DNA of 64,000 bases, taken from NCBI GenBank assembly GCA_948474755.1, contig CAOLHI010000023.1, positions 682,001 through 746,000 on the forward strand. The letters are read 5' to 3'. Positions within the stretch are counted from its first letter, which is position 1. Each line of letters begins with the position of its first letter. Below the pieces are notes generated by a model. That model worked only from the letters and a program-made list of their open reading frames with translations, ran no database searches and had not been told where the DNA came from. Shown piece after piece: positions 25,313 to 38,026 of the stretch. The position numbers and the translations under genes were made by a program. The stretch comes from Ctenosaura bakeri (lineage: Eukaryota > Chordata > Lepidosauria > Squamata > Iguanidae).

Positions 25313-25945
25313 CTTAAATATTTGAAGGGATGTTATATGGAAGATGGAGCAAGCCTATTATCTGCTGCTCCAAAGACTAGGAAGTGAAGCAATGGCTACA
25401 AACTTCAAGATAAAAGATTTCACCTAAGCCTGATGGTAAGAGCAGTTTGACAGTGGAATACACTGCCTCTGAGGTCCTTTTCGCACGGCATTTGCCATGT
25501 GAAAGGGCCCCTCGAGCGTCGCACAATTGTGAGGAGCAATCTGCACAATGTACTCACAATTGCGCGATGCTCCAGAGTAGAGCAGGCGCAGCTCATGCAG
25601 TTTTTCATTTTCAGCTTTCAGTCGAAAATGGTGCGCGACTGCACATTGCTCCAGGGCCCTGCATGCACTTGCTATGTGTGCGGATCCTCTGGAGCCGCGG
25701 CAGTCGCGCTTCCTGCCCCAGTGCAGCCTGGAGGCTGCTCACATGATCCCCGCACTCCAGAGGTGAATAAAGGTAAGGTATGGAAAGGGCCTGAGTGTGA
25801 TGGAGTCTTCTTCTTTGGAGCTTTTTAAACAGAGGCTGGATGGCCATCTGTCAGGAATGCTTTGATGGTGTATTCCTGCATGGCAGAAGGGGGCTGGACT
25901 CAATGGCCCCTTTGGTCTCTTCCAGCCTTATCCTTCTATGACTGT
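25313..25945 (+). mobile_element. CR1 LINE 3' end split by a family C element
   Basis: The parts are 25313-25472 and 25792-25945. The CR1 frame is broken by frameshifts. It ends CCTTATCCTTCTATGAC. Confidence 0.85.
25473..25791. mobile_element. Family C DNA element inside a CR1
   Basis: This 319-bp element has ends GGTCCTTTTCGCAC and GGAAAGGGCC. It is flanked by TGA at 25470-25472 and 25792-25794. Removing it restores the CR1 sequence CTGCCTCTGAGTGTGATGG. It contains sequence shared with the copy at 49133 (GTGAAAGGGCCCC...GTGAGGAGC). Confidence 0.85.
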
Positions 25946-26192
25946 AGCGATTTTGAATATGGATCAGTTATGGGAGTATGACTCCGAGTTATGCATCCAT
26001 AAGTGTGTTACTGAATTCTGGCCTTTGCTTTCAAAGATGTATTATTGTATTACCGGTTCTCAACAGTGGATTTACAAAACAGATGGGTTATACATTTAAA
26101 ACCACCATCCACATCCACCAACAGAAAGTACATCAAGAAGAGCTTGATTGATGTAGCCGTAGAATGTTGAACCTGGTAAAATTAGATTGATA

Positions 26193-26868
26193 TCTACTAT
26201 ATAAAAGTCAATATTTGTCTGTGAGTTTGTCTGTTTGTCTGGCAGGCAAAAACCTCATACGATTGGCTGAGTGAGGCGGGAAGACCTCATAGGATTGGCT
26301 GGCTGTGAAGATTCTATGGAATCCTGGGATTGGCAATTTAGGGAGGGGCCTTGAGAATTCTCAGGCAGAAAGATCTTAGGTTGGTTGCTATGGAGATGAG
26401 GCCTACCATCAATAAAGATGCCAGAAAACTTTTGGGAGGCATATGTGAGAAAAATTAAAGCGACATACACAACATAGTTACAAGGTCTTCTTGCCTCACA
26501 CAGTAGATTGTATGGGTTCCATACGTGAGGAATCTTAAAGCTGAAATTCAAAACAAAAAATGCTTCCAGAAAAACGTAAAGCTATTGCACAAATTCAAGA
26601 GAACAGTACATCAATGTCGCCAGAGAACACAGATTGGGTTGGGGAGTATGAGGAAAAGTTACAGGTACTGGAATAGGCTGGTTGTTGTGGAGACGATGCC
26701 TAGCAGCAAGGAGGGGGACAGTGTATTCCCTCAGGAACCCAACCTCTGTATGTTAACAACTCTGAATACAGATTGGATTGGGGAATATGGGAAAGGTTAC
26801 ACATACTGGAGAAGACAGTTTGGTGAGTTTTTAATAAAATCCCGAACAACACCAGATAAACACACTAG
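26193..26868 (+). mobile_element. Helitron (nonautonomous), longest copy
   Basis: It starts TCTACTATATAAAAGTC after an A and ends CACACTAG before a T. Compared with the 16294 copy it holds an extra segment at about 26400-26640. It also carries the family A piece at about 26311-26372. No replicase frame is present. Confidence 0.87.
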
Positions 26869-26879
26869 TTTTATTTTTA

Positions 26880-26899
26880 CACACACACACACACACACA
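26880..26899. repeat. AC microsatellite
   Basis: It has ten AC units just after a Helitron 3' end. Confidence 0.85.
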
Positions 26900-26999
26900 G
26901 AATGAGACAGTGAGAGTGAGAGAGTGTTATGCTACAGATGTTAGATCTCTTGGATAACAGTTCATTGTGCCCCTAGAAGAGAAGCAGGATGCAAAATTT

Positions 27000-27110
27000 T
27001 ATTGTTGTTGTTTTTGTTGTTTTTGCTGTGCTTTCCAGTCTTTTCTGACCCTAAGGGAAACAGATCATGGGGTTTCCTTATTCTAATGTGTTCAGAGGGG
27101 GGTTGCTTTT
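27000..27110 (-). mobile_element. SINE tail fragment
   Basis: On the plus strand it begins with a GTTGTTG-rich stretch, then TTTCTGACCCTAAGG and CATGGGGTTTCC. This is the reverse of the usual SINE tail. Confidence 0.6.
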
Positions 27111-28311
27111 CCGTTTGAAAGTACAAAGAAATAAAACAAGTGGAGTTATTCACTTGGTTTTTGTGTTTGCTTTTGACAACCAGCTCTCTTCTTCTAGCTC
27201 ATAAATCAAACTAATTGCTTTCTGGTGACGTTCTGCATTAAGGAGATTGGAAGCTGGAACCTGCTCTAAGCAGAAAAACAAAAATGTTAAAAAAGAGAGA
27301 AGAATCTCCCCAACACAAAACAGAATTTAAAAAGAGGAACAACAGTTTGTCCTGTGAGGAAACTTGTCTTCCCAAACTTTTAAGGGGTACAGCTGGAAAT
27401 AGGAGTGTAAGTAAAAGTGGCATTGCCCCCAAATAAGAATTCTAGCCCCCAATGTAATTTCAGTCCCCAAATTTCAAGGATTACAGAGAGAAAGAGAGAG
27501 AGACACACACTGAAAATCATTCACACCTAGAGCTCTTATATCCTCTATTTCCTTGGATGCCTAAACTGTGTTTTGCAACACTCAGCTAATGTTTTAAGTG
27601 AGTACCATCCTAGAACTTTCAGGACTGATGGAAATTTAATGGGCGTAGGATGCAGAATTCTTATTTGGGGGCAATGGTCTCCTTGTGCCCTCCCTCTGCC
27701 CCATAGCTACACCCATGGCTGTGGAAGTATCTTGGAAAGAGCTCTGTGAATCTGCACTGAAGCAAAACAACTGAAAACTCTTGCAGCCCCTTTAAGAGTG
27801 ACAGATTTGTTAGAGCATGAGCTTTGGTGGATTACAATCTTTTGCATCAGCCGCATGGAGCATAATCTGAACAGATCATGCATATAAGCACAGTTTACAT
27901 TCAGGTTAGCATCTGTAGCAGAAGTGGGGGCCAGTTTCCTGCCCTGGGGACACTCCAGGGATTGCACAGACTACCCAAATTGCCCCAAACTGAAACAAAG
28001 GAAAAGTAGAAGTGGCTGGAAGTCCATTTCTGGTTTAGGGGTGAACACCTGGGCCATGATTCTATATTGCAGTTTACTTTATGCACACCTAACTATGTAG
28101 CAGAGGTGCTACAGAACCTTCCTAGTGAATTGCAAAGTTATACAACAGGATGCCATCAAGGATGTGCCAAGGCACACAAGGATTTACTGTTGTGCACTGA
28201 CAGTTCCTAGCCATTGTCTGGATGAGCAGCAGGAGCGTCTGATGTGCACCTGCACCTGCTGCGCATCGCCCCACTGTGCCTCAGTCCTGACGCTCAACAG
28301 TCACTTTGGGG

Positions 28312-28722
28312 GCTCCTTACATATTTGAAAAGATGTCATATGGAAAACAGAGCAAACCTGTTTAGCCTGGAGAAGACAAGGTTAAGATGTGACATGATAG
28401 CCATGTTTAAATATTTGAAGGGATGTCATACGTAGGATGGGGCAAGCTTGTTTTCTGATGATCCAGAGACCAGGACACGGAACAATAGCTTCAAACTTCA
28501 GGAAAAGAGATTCCATCTAAACATTAGGAAGAACTTCCTGATGGTAAGAGCAGTTTGACAGTGGGATACACTGCCTCTGAGTGTGATGGAATCTCCTTCG
28601 TTGGAGGTTTTTAAACAGAGGCTGGGTGATCACGTGTTGGGAATGTTTTGATAGTGTATTCCTGCATGCCAGGGGTTAGACTTGATGACCCTTGTGGTCT
28701 CTTCTAACTCTGTGATTCTGCA
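28312..28722 (+). mobile_element. CR1 LINE 3' end with a short internal duplication
   Basis: ATATTTGAAAAGATGTCATATGG and ATATTTGAAGGGATGTCATACG occur about 90 bp apart. This may be two joined fragments. It ends CTCTGTGATTCTGC. Confidence 0.82.
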
Positions 28723-29129
28723 TGGTAATGTCAAGGCAGCCCCTTGCTAAATCAAACCTTGCAAAATTGCTCACTTCTACTTCCTGCAGATACAAGTTCA
28801 TTTACACAGATGTAAGTCCCAAATTGAATTCCAGCTCTGGTATTTGTTGCTAAGGGCAGAGGACCTTGCAAACCTAATTCCAAAGATGAATGGCTGCTTC
28901 TGGAGAGTTTTCAGGAAAGGCAATTCAACTTGTTTTATTTTGGTCTGCCTAGGGAGTCTGAAGAGGTTGTACACAGTTAAAGGTGGGATCACAATTGAAC
29001 GAGTTATGTGTGCACTGGGGAGGAGGGCAAGTTCTCTCTTAAGAAACAGTCAATGACCTTTTAATCAATGAAAATTGTGTAAGAAGAACAGGGGTGGTGA
29101 TCATATTCAAAACTGCTCAAAAAATGGTC

Positions 29130-29345
29130 AAAAACAATAGCAATAGCAGCTACATTTCTATACTGCTTATCAGTGCTAAGTATTCCCTAAGCAGTTTACA
29201 GTGTTTTTAGCTAATTCTCCCCAACAAGCTGGATACTCAGTTTATTGACCGATGGAAAGCTGACTCAACCTGGGGCCCTGCAGGATCCAACTCACAACAT
29301 TGTGGCTGCAGTACCAGCATTTAACCGCTGCACCACCAGGTTTCT
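29130..29345 (-). mobile_element. tRNA-derived SINE of a second type
   Basis: On the minus strand it begins near GCAGCGGTTAAATGCTGG, passes through GTTGAGTCAGCTTTCCATC, and ends in AGCTGCTATTGCTATTG. This layout is common in squamate SINEs. Confidence 0.72.
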
Positions 29346-29587
29346 CAAGTGTCAAGAAACCACAACAAGGAAAATCCGAGATGGGTGAGGATCTTCACAG
29401 TTCAGGACACATTCTGTACAAAAAGTGTGCATTATTTTTGGACACAAAATACTGTTTTCCATTACAAAAATGTGCTTTTGGATGAAAAATGCAGTTTTCC
29501 ACACACACAAAAGAAGACTCCATATGTTTGTACAGGGCTATGCATACTGTGAATAATCTTTAAAAACCAGTTTTGCCCACTTTCTCA

Positions 29588-29765
29588 TATTTTCCGCACT
29601 ACACTCTTATAGCACGATTATTCCACTTTCAACATCCTATGGAATCCTGGGGTTTGCAGTTTCAGGAGGGGCTGTGCTCCCCCTCCCTAAACTGCAAACC
29701 CCAGGATTCCATAGGATGTTGAAAGTGGAATATTCACGCCATAAGAGTGTAGTGCGGAAATGGCC
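29588..29765. mobile_element. Family A palindromic MITE (copy 10)
   Basis: It belongs to the CTACACTC subfamily. The left terminus is decayed (ATATTTTCCGC), so no duplication can be read. Confidence 0.85.
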
Positions 29766-29946
29766 TGCTAGTGAAAAGGGGGAAAAAGGTAATATAATTC
29801 ATTCCTGCCTGTAAGAACAAAATGTATGATCATTTGTCTTCCTAAAGGGGGAAATATCCTATTATGAAGTGTGCAAATAGACCAGCCAAACATAGCAAAG
29901 AAACACATAGCAAAGGAAGAAACACCTGCTCAATGCAGGTGACTTA

Positions 29947-30111
29947 GGCCATTTCTGCACTACACTCTTATGGCGTGATTATTCCAGTTTCAACATCCTC
30001 TGGAATCCTGGGGTTTGCAGTTTGGGGAGGGGCTGGCTGTGGAACCCCAGGATTCCACAGGATGTTGAAAGTAGAATAATCACGCCATAAGAGTGTAGTG
30101 CAGAAATGGCC
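29947..30111. mobile_element. Family A palindromic MITE (copy 11)
   Basis: Duplication TTA lies at 29944-29946 and 30112-30114. The arms share ATGGCGTG/CACGCCAT, again covarying. It lies 180 bp from copy 10. Confidence 0.9.
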
Positions 30112-31267
30112 TTAAACTTCTACTTGACTAAGTTGCTGCTGCAACTCGGAGCAGACAGAGCTAGCCTACATGGATAAAACAGTCTGATCTGGTAAAAAGC
30201 AGCCCCCTATCAGGGCTAAAAAGGAAAGTATATTAACGGATTTCTTTTATATGGGTTTACCCCAATTGTTGTTTATAAGACTATTAAGAAAAATATTCAC
30301 TCATCTTCCATCTTCTCCTCCTTAAAAAGAAACCAAAAGTGAGTTATTCTACTCCCCCTCGCCTTTTTTCCTTTTCAGTTAGATGCATATATGTGTGTCT
30401 AACTCTACATCTTTGGGAATGGGCACAAACATGCTGATGGGAAAGCATATACAAAAAATGTCACCATTAAGAAAAACACATGAAAAAGTGTGCACGGTGG
30501 GGAAACGACACACCAAAATACTCAAGAATTTCCATGTGAGAAATGAGCCATCAGGTCCTGCAACCCAATTCCAGACAAGGATTTGGGGAAGTAGAAATGC
30601 AGATAGGATCTTGAGAAATCCAAAGAAATTAAGTTTGACAGATTTTCACATTCCTGTTTCCTATGTTGCTGTTTCCTGGAGGATGTTTAAGCATATCATC
30701 ACCTGGCAGCCATGGGCTGGAGCTCTTTTCTTGTTTGCATTTTTAAAAGCAGAGTTGTAAAAATGTTTCTGCTGTTTTAGAGCCCAGTTTGGGAACTGGG
30801 TTCCATCTGCTCATTTTCCTATCAGCAGTTCTGCTCTGCCGGAAAGGCGGTCGCGCTGAGCTCTCTAGCTCTTTAATAAAACATTAGTGTAGCTCTATTG
30901 GGTTGCAATTAACCTCTTTGTCGCACATTGTCTCATCTTGGAAACTGAAGGAAATAATGAAGGCATTTAAATCAATGTGTCAGAGCGTCATTTGAGATCT
31001 TAATAGGTTAACAACAATATGCAGGGTGGAAGGGCCACAGGAAGGCAATTACAACAATGGGCATACAAATCCTGGTCCACCCAAGTGTAAGGGACACCAC
31101 CTAACAATGAAAGGGTTGCTCTGCTCACCTTGCAATCTACCATGCAATGGTTAAACACAAATGCTTACACACAGCTGTACAGTGCAAGAGCGCTAACCCA
31201 CAGTTTTGCTGCGCAATAAGATTCCAGAGCAATTCCAGAGCAACAAGTACTGGAAATAGGGGAAAGC

Positions 31268-31440
31268 TATCAGACAGAAGCAAGGCAAGGATGAGGATTG
31301 GGAGATCAGCGTTCAGACTTCCACTCAGCCATAGAAACTCAATGGGCCATGGAAACCCAGTTTCTCAGCCTGGCAGGAAGGCAATGGCAAACCACCTCTA
31401 AGAATCTTTAGGACAGGGTTACCATAAAACATATCACTGA
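31268..31440 (+). mobile_element. SINE, partly decayed
   Basis: It has CACTCAGCCATAGAAACTC, a TTCTCAGCCTGGCAGG core and GGCAATGGCAAACCACC. Confidence 0.65.
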
Positions 31441-31444
31441 ATAC

Positions 31445-31770
31445 TAACAATTGTCCATGCTATTGTATTTCCGATTTCTATGTATGGCTGTGAAAGCTGG
31501 ATGGTGAAGACAGCTGATAAGGGAAATCAACTCCTTTGAAATGTGGTCCTGAGAGAGAGTTCTACAGATACCCTAGATTGCTAATGAGACAAATATATGG
31601 GTCCTAGAGCAAATCAAGCCTGAACTCTCCCTAGAAGCCAAGATGACTAAACCAAGGCTATTGTACTTCGGCCATATCATGAGAAGACTTGACTCACTAG
31701 AAAAGACAATAATGCTTGGTAAGGACTCACCTTTCTCTTGTGAGGAACTCCTCTCTGTGGCCATATAGTG
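31445..31770 (+). mobile_element. RTE/BovB-like LINE relic
   Basis: With stops and frameshifts the plus strand gives VFPISMYGCESWMVKTADKG...SLEAKMTKPRLLYFGHIMRRLDSLEKTIMLG-like text. This is the C-terminal signature of BovB/RTE-type reverse transcriptase proteins. Confidence 0.65.
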
Positions 31771-32435
31771 GCCAGGAGAGAGCAGGGGGCATAGGAGAAA
31801 TATCTGGCCATGTGCTGGTAGTCAGAGGCAGAAACCCAAAGCAATCTTATGTAACCTCCTGGTTGTCCTCAGGAGGTGCTGGAAGGTGACATGACTATGC
31901 TGTATCTGATTGCAGGCATATATAGTCAGATGCTTCTCTAACACCCCTGCTCTCCACAGCCACTGAATGGCCTTGAAGAGGGCTTGCAGGAAGAAAGTGA
32001 CTTCTGCAGGAGGGAAGAGGGGAGGCATTCCATAATTTCATCTAGGTGGAGCATTTCACTTTCTTCTTGCAAGCCCCCTTCAGAGCCAAGAGAGAGGAAT
32101 GCTAAAATTTTCAAACAAAACCTATTCTGAATTCCGGACCTGAGCAAAAGTGTTACCTAGACACATTATTCTAAAATGAAAGCTTTGGTCCATTGGGTTC
32201 TAATAATTTTCCACAGGCCAACCAGAGGATTATATTGAGGATGCAGACACAGACAATCCAGCCTACAAATAAAGCTGTTTTGTATGGTTTTTGAGAATCT
32301 TTTATAGCAGCCCAATACATGAGCAGCAGGTGAAGCTTGTCCAAGCATTGCAATTTGAGTTGGGGAAAATGTTACCTATTAAATATCTCTGTATTAAACT
32401 GACTAGACTGGTTTTAAAATAGGGATAGGGAACAT

Positions 32436-32632
32436 TTGTTGTTATGTGCCTTCAAGTTGTTTTTGACTTATGGCAACTCTGAGGTGAATCAGTCACAGAG
32501 TTTTCTGGGGCTGAGAGTGTGTCACTTGCCCAAGATCACCCACTGGGTTTCCATGGCTGAGTGGGGAATCGAACTCTAGTCTCCAGGGTCATAGTCCAAT
32601 GCACAAACCTCTACACCACTCTCTAGGAGAGA
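32436..32632 (-). mobile_element. tRNA-derived SINE (CORE-like), nearly complete
   Basis: Plus-strand TTGTTGTTATGTGCCTTCAAG (tail) runs to GGTTTCCATGGCTGAG and CACAAACCTCTACACCAC (head). Confidence 0.8.
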
Positions 32633-33038
32633 TTGAGCTTCCCATTTTTTTAAAAAATTATAAGTTCCCTTGCTCTTGGCCGCCATGACAGGGGTTTCTG
32701 GAAGCTGATGTCCAAAACATCTAGAGGGACAAAAGCTTCCCATACCTGCTTTTAAAAAGCTAGGTCTACCAGTATCCCTGCAGTACATATAGATTCCATA
32801 GTGATTGCAGAGAAGGAGAGGCCCAGGAGCTTTGAGCTGATGCTTTGCCCTGAGCCAGAATCTACTGTGAGAAACGGAGGAAAGTTTCCAAATGATAGAG
32901 GACCTGTCAGCAGACAGAAGGCAAAGGTACTTAGTTCTCCCCTGGTGCCTTATCATCTATGTATGAAGAGAAGCAGGAAGCATTTTCAACCCTCGCTTTG
33001 CAGAGACTGAAATTCTATGGAATGCCAACTCATTAAAA

Positions 33039-33042
<4 letters not shown>

Positions 33043-33069
<27 letters not shown>
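33043..33069. repeat. AC microsatellite
   Basis: It has about 13 AC units in intron sequence. Confidence 0.85.
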
Positions 33070-33202
33070 CCCTCTCCCTCTTCAGTTTTTTAGCCTGGCA
33101 TGATTTAGCTGCTAAATGTTGCCAGGGTTCGATTTAATAAGAAATGCAAAATGTCCACCTTCTTCCACGTTAGCCAAAGCAATGTCTTTGAATACGCAAT
33201 GT

Positions 33203-33310
33203 CATTGTTGCATGCTCTCAAGCCATTTCCAACTTATGGCAACCCTTAGGTGCACCTATCATGGGGTCTTGGCTAGATATGTTCAGGCGGCCACTGGTCA
33301 CACAGTGAGT
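33203..33310 (-). mobile_element. SINE tail-to-core fragment
   Basis: It reads TTTCCAACTTATGGCAACCC, ATCATGGGG and GGCCACTGGTCACAC. Confidence 0.6.
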
Positions 33311-33458
33311 ATGTGGTCCTCCCACATGGGAGGCCAGCAAAAGCATCTCCCCCCTGCCAGCCGCTGCATGGCGGGGTGGGGGGAAACGGATTCTGCACAG
33401 AAAATGCTGTTTTCTATACAAATCAGCTATGTGTTAATTTTACACAAAACAAATCCCA

Positions 33459-33613
33459 GGCCATTTCTGCACTACACTCTTATAGCGCGATTATTCCACT
33501 TTCAACATCCTATGGAATCCTGGGGTTTGCAGTTTTGGGAGGGGCCAGCCGGATGGTGAAAGGATGTTGAAAGTGGAATAATCGCGCTATAAGAGTGTAG
33601 TGCGGAAATGGCC
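33459..33613. mobile_element. Family A palindromic MITE (copy 12)
   Basis: The outer stem is perfect, but the inner part of the right arm is replaced by a short unrelated stretch near 33545-33557. The flanks CCA and TCA differ by one base. Confidence 0.88.
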
Positions 33614-34589
33614 TCAGTTATAGCTTCTCTTCTTTCTTCTCATAAGTCAACATTTTTTTTCTGCACAGAAAACAAGAAGAGGGCCAGATAAGACAGTTTT
33701 TGAACCCAAAAGTTTTGACTTTTGTAGGCAGATGTATTGCTTTCACATATGAACATACTAACCGCCCACTGTGAAGATCTGAAAGACCTGTATCACCGCC
33801 CCCAAAAGGTTGAAAATTTAGGGCTAGGGACATGATTTGCATCCTATTATATTCTATCCCACTCCAGCAACTATATAAGTTTGCCTTTTAACCTGAGGCT
33901 TTACTATCACTCTATACCACATGTGAAAAAGTCGGTTCATATCCATGAAAGCTCACACAAAAATAAAAAGCAGTTAGTCTTAAAGTGTTTTTTCTTCTCC
34001 ATTTCTGGCTACATCTTTGAAAACTACTATAATGATGATGTCGGTGATAGTAATTGCAGTAATAATAAACGAAGAAAAACAAGATGAAGACAGGGGTGAA
34101 GAGAGCTCCATGTTTTTATACAGAATCTTTCCAACAGGAGAAACAATATATCTGCTTTATTGAGCAAGGTATTTCCCCCCCACACACAATATATATCTTA
34201 AAAGATTAAGCTTTCTCTCTACTTCTGTAGACTGTGTAATGTCTTGTTCCTTACTGAGAGCTTCCTATTAGGTTAAAAAAAAATACTGTTTCCTTTAGTC
34301 CTGTATTTCAATTTAGAAGTCACATTATTAAAATGATGTCTAATTACCCAGAGCATAGATTAGTGGAAAGGCAATTTGCAAAGGGGATATAGTGGTGACG
34401 CACCACATTCAATGTGAAGTTTTTGCGCATGATTACGGAATGGCTCATCATAAATTTCCTACTTCTGTTTATAATCATCCGTTCTAGTTGCATGACTTTG
34501 GGATAGATGCTGGTGATAGTGGTTTGCATGTGTGTTGGGTGTGCTTTTCTCAATCTGTATTTTGGTGTGGACTTTTTAAAAATGTACAT

Positions 34590-34783
34590 GTTGATGTGTG
34601 CTTTCAAATAGTTTCCAGTTTACAGCAACCCTAGTGCAAACATATCACTGGGTTTTCTGGGGGCTGAGAGTATGTGACGCGCCCAAGGACACCAAGTGCG
34701 TTTCCATAGCCAAGTAGGGAATTGAACCACAGTCTCCAAAGTCGTAGTTCAATGCTCAGACCACCACATCGTGCTGGCTCTCT
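34590..34783 (-). mobile_element. tRNA-derived SINE (CORE-like)
   Basis: It has GTGTGCTTTCAAATAGTTTC, GGGGGCTGAGAGTATGTGAC and the head complement GCTCAGACCACCACATCGTG. Confidence 0.78.
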
Positions 34784-36067
34784 CTTGGAGGTGTACATAT
34801 TTTGTGCATTTTCCATCTCTGCACATTTTTGAATCTATAGTTAAAAGTGTGCTTGTCCGCATTTCTCTTTCTATAATTTAAAAAGGTATGCATTTTTATT
34901 GTTACTTTTGTTCTGCCTCCAAGCCCAGAAATGTCATGATTTCTGACTGCTGCATCCAAGTCTGTGCTCAGTTCAGGGAGGAGAGAATTATGTAAACTGC
35001 TTTTTAGAAAAAAAATGAATTCTTCAGATGTCCCTATTGCTAAGTGAGCAAAGAATTTATGAAGTGGTGGGGGAAAAATCATTAGTAGTTCTCTGTTTTC
35101 TCAATTTTGGTGATGGGGTAGATGGAGTGGGAATGGAGCAGAAATTTGTTCAGTTTGAACTGTGAACACTTTTTAAACCAGTATGCAAAACAGTTTGTCT
35201 TAAAGGTGCCACATTTCCTCCCCCAGCTCCTTTTTACCATCATAATCCTCCTCATCTCTTTACCTGGCATTCACTAAAAAAAAATAAAAAAAAATAGTTG
35301 TTTAGGCTACAAGATAAAACCAATTATCACTATTCTAGGAAAACAACAGATCAATAAAGCAGCAACCAGAACAACTTTAAAACCAAACAATTGCCAAGCA
35401 GAGCTGTAGCTGTAAACAATTAATATAGAGGTCTGCACAGTATAAAAGGCTAAATGACTCACATATTCAGCCCTATTTCTACAGGGCTGGTCTCATTTCT
35501 TTTTGCTATTGGTTCAATATTTTTCCCCCACAAAGAACACTGAGCTATGCAGCAAGACTATGCAGCCATTCCCTTCAAATGTCTTGTCTAGATAAGGAAG
35601 AAGAGAGCCAGATGAGAGTTAATTCAAGATACTATCTTTCATGCAGAGAATTTTAGGAGTTTGGGATCAATATTTCTCAGTGATTGCTCCAGCAAAATCC
35701 TGTTATGCGATCAGTTGTCTGTCATGTTGGCTCTATTTGGAGCTCTATCAAAACAGAAATGCTTCATGTCATGTGAAATGTCCATCTGATGTAGGTAAAT
35801 CGTTTGCCTCCCAAAGAGGGTGGTGGGGGGAAATCAGATTATTTCCACTCGAGGCTCCTTGCTATTTCATAGGAAAGACGGGAAGAGCTGTCTCACATAA
35901 GAAATTTGTTAGTCACTTCTGGGAAAAGGAGGCATGGCAAAAACATTTTGTGGAAGTGGATGATTTCTGTGGTAGTGGAGGAATGACTCTGTTCCACAGT
36001 TTAATCTGAAGCTATTTGGGGATAGGATTCAGTAACTTGGATAGATCCATTTGAGTACATATTAAAA

Positions 36068-36247
36068 CCATATTTCCGCACTAGACTGTTATAGCGCTAT
36101 CATTCCACTTTCAACATCCTGTGGAATCTTGGGGTTTGCAGTTCAGGGAGAGGCCGGCCAGACCATCCCTGAACTGCAAACCCCAGGATTCCATAGGATG
36201 TTGAAAGTGGAATGATAGTGCTATAACAGTCTAGTGCGGAAATGGCC
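36068..36247. mobile_element. Family A palindromic MITE (copy 13)
   Basis: It belongs to the CTAGACTG subfamily and has long paired arms. The left terminus has decayed (CATATTTCC), so the duplication cannot be read. Confidence 0.85.
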
Positions 36248-37149
36248 CAAGAGAAGATTCACTATTCCACTGACATAATAACCACTACACACCATGGGGC
36301 GTGGTCCTGGACCCTTGTGTGATGTACAATGCAATCTGGGAACATGAATACCTAGGGTTCAAATGGATCTGTGATGAAAGTTTGTATAAAAACAGGAAAT
36401 ATGAAGTTTCTACTTTCCCCTCTTTTTCTTGCTTCTCTCTTTTCTTTGTTTTTTTCCACTTCTCTTTTGGTTTCCATTTGGAGATTTGTTGGTAAGGACA
36501 AATTCTGAGCCTGGAAAAATTCTTTCTAGAGTGGTCATATGGATCAGAGCCCCTCTGGAAGCTGAAGTCCAAAAAATAATTTTAGTAAGCTGTGAAATTA
36601 GATGGAAAGAAATTCCCTGGTAAGGATGTCCACCCATATATATTTTTTTAAAGGAGTGTTCTGTAAAAAGCTATGTCACAATCCTGGATTGGGAGATGTA
36701 TCAAAATATCCCAAACAGAACTATGATATCACCCCAACTTTCTAGCTGCTGTAGCCCCTCCAACATGGCCATTTGCTGAACAGAGAAGAGTAGATAGGGA
36801 GGAATGCAGGAGTGTTGTCCAACAAAGTTCTGTAGCTGGACACACAATGACCATCAACCTTTAGGACTTCCCAGGGATTCTCTGAAGTCCCAGAGGATGA
36901 TGTCACTCCTGTGTGTAAGTTGGACTTACTGCCTTCTGAACAGGCCAGCCTAAATTTTTTAAAACCAATATTCTACAGTGGCTGCTTAGTTATATATAAT
37001 AAAATAAGATCTCCTGGCCCAACCCACCTACCTTGAGAGCCAGCACCCAGATCAGGTGAACAAAGTCTGTTCAGCTTCCAATCAGGGTACAAAGAAAAAG
37101 ATGTTTCCACCCCCTCCCACTATCAAGCGATGCTGAAACAAAGACCTGC

Positions 37150-38026
37150 TGTTACCATGGTTCTGACATGCCCAGTGATAGCACTAGATATCTCTTGATA
37201 TCAAACTTATTTGGCCTTCACTTGACCTTTCTCTGCCACCCTGCTCCACGTATTTGCAAGGGTCACTGGACAAGCACATAAACAGGCGCGGCCAGTAATG
37301 GTTGGACATTCCAATCCCCACTTAGGCAGGCAGATTAATGCCACTCCGTTGCTTCAGGGACCATTTCTTGCAGACACACCCTGCTTAAGTGCAACTTTAC
37401 ACAAAGACGCACGGCCAAGAGCCGGCACTTTCTTTATGCTAAGCCATTTGCATACTGGCTACACTATTGTCATCCAGCGCTAAGCTCATCATGTAAAACC
37501 TGACCTTTTCCAACGCTTTTGTCCCGCTCCAAATTTCCTTTGTTCTCACCGAGCATGGCATGGCCTGTAGGCACAATCCACCCTATAAAAGGTCCCCGAT
37601 TCTGAGTCCACCTCGGAAGACTCCGGACTGCTATCCTGCCTTGCTGTCAGTTGGTCCAGCGAGTCGCCCCCTCAGCAAACCGCGCTGAGCATTCCTCCCT
37701 GCAATCCTCCGTTTCTCTCCAGGACTATGAGTGTCGTATCACCCATTTCCCCCTGAAAACTCTTATTTCTAGTTTCCTAGTTAGCTGTGTGCTTGTGGTG
37801 TCTTTTCTGTTGTTTGTCCTTTAATAAAACTATCATTTTTACTATTTTAAAACCTTGCCTGACTGCTCTTCTGACCTGATGCGGTATACATAGGGTTAAA
37901 AGACCCCAGCAAAAGTTACCCTGCATCTCGCTAGCTTAAGAGAGTGCTCGAGTTAATTTTCCCATCTTGTGTTTTTATTTGTTTTTTTGGGTGTCCCTCC
38001 CTGGACCCCCAGAATACAGGGTAACA
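37150..38026 (+). mobile_element. Solo LTR (family 1), endogenous retrovirus-like, plus orientation
   Basis: This 877-bp LTR has TGTTAC...GTAACA ends and a perfect 4-bp target duplication CTGC (37146-37149 and 38027-38030). It contains a TATAAAA box at 37584-37590 and AATAAA at 37823-37828, giving a U3-R-U5 layout. No gag, pol or env sequence adjoins it, so it is a solo LTR left by recombination. A second copy of the same family lies at 45734-46607 on the other strand. Confidence 0.88.

Noticed and set aside
30383..30760. A 125-codon plus-strand open frame
   Set aside because: No recognisable motif, no splice context and no repeat homology. It is consistent with a random open frame.
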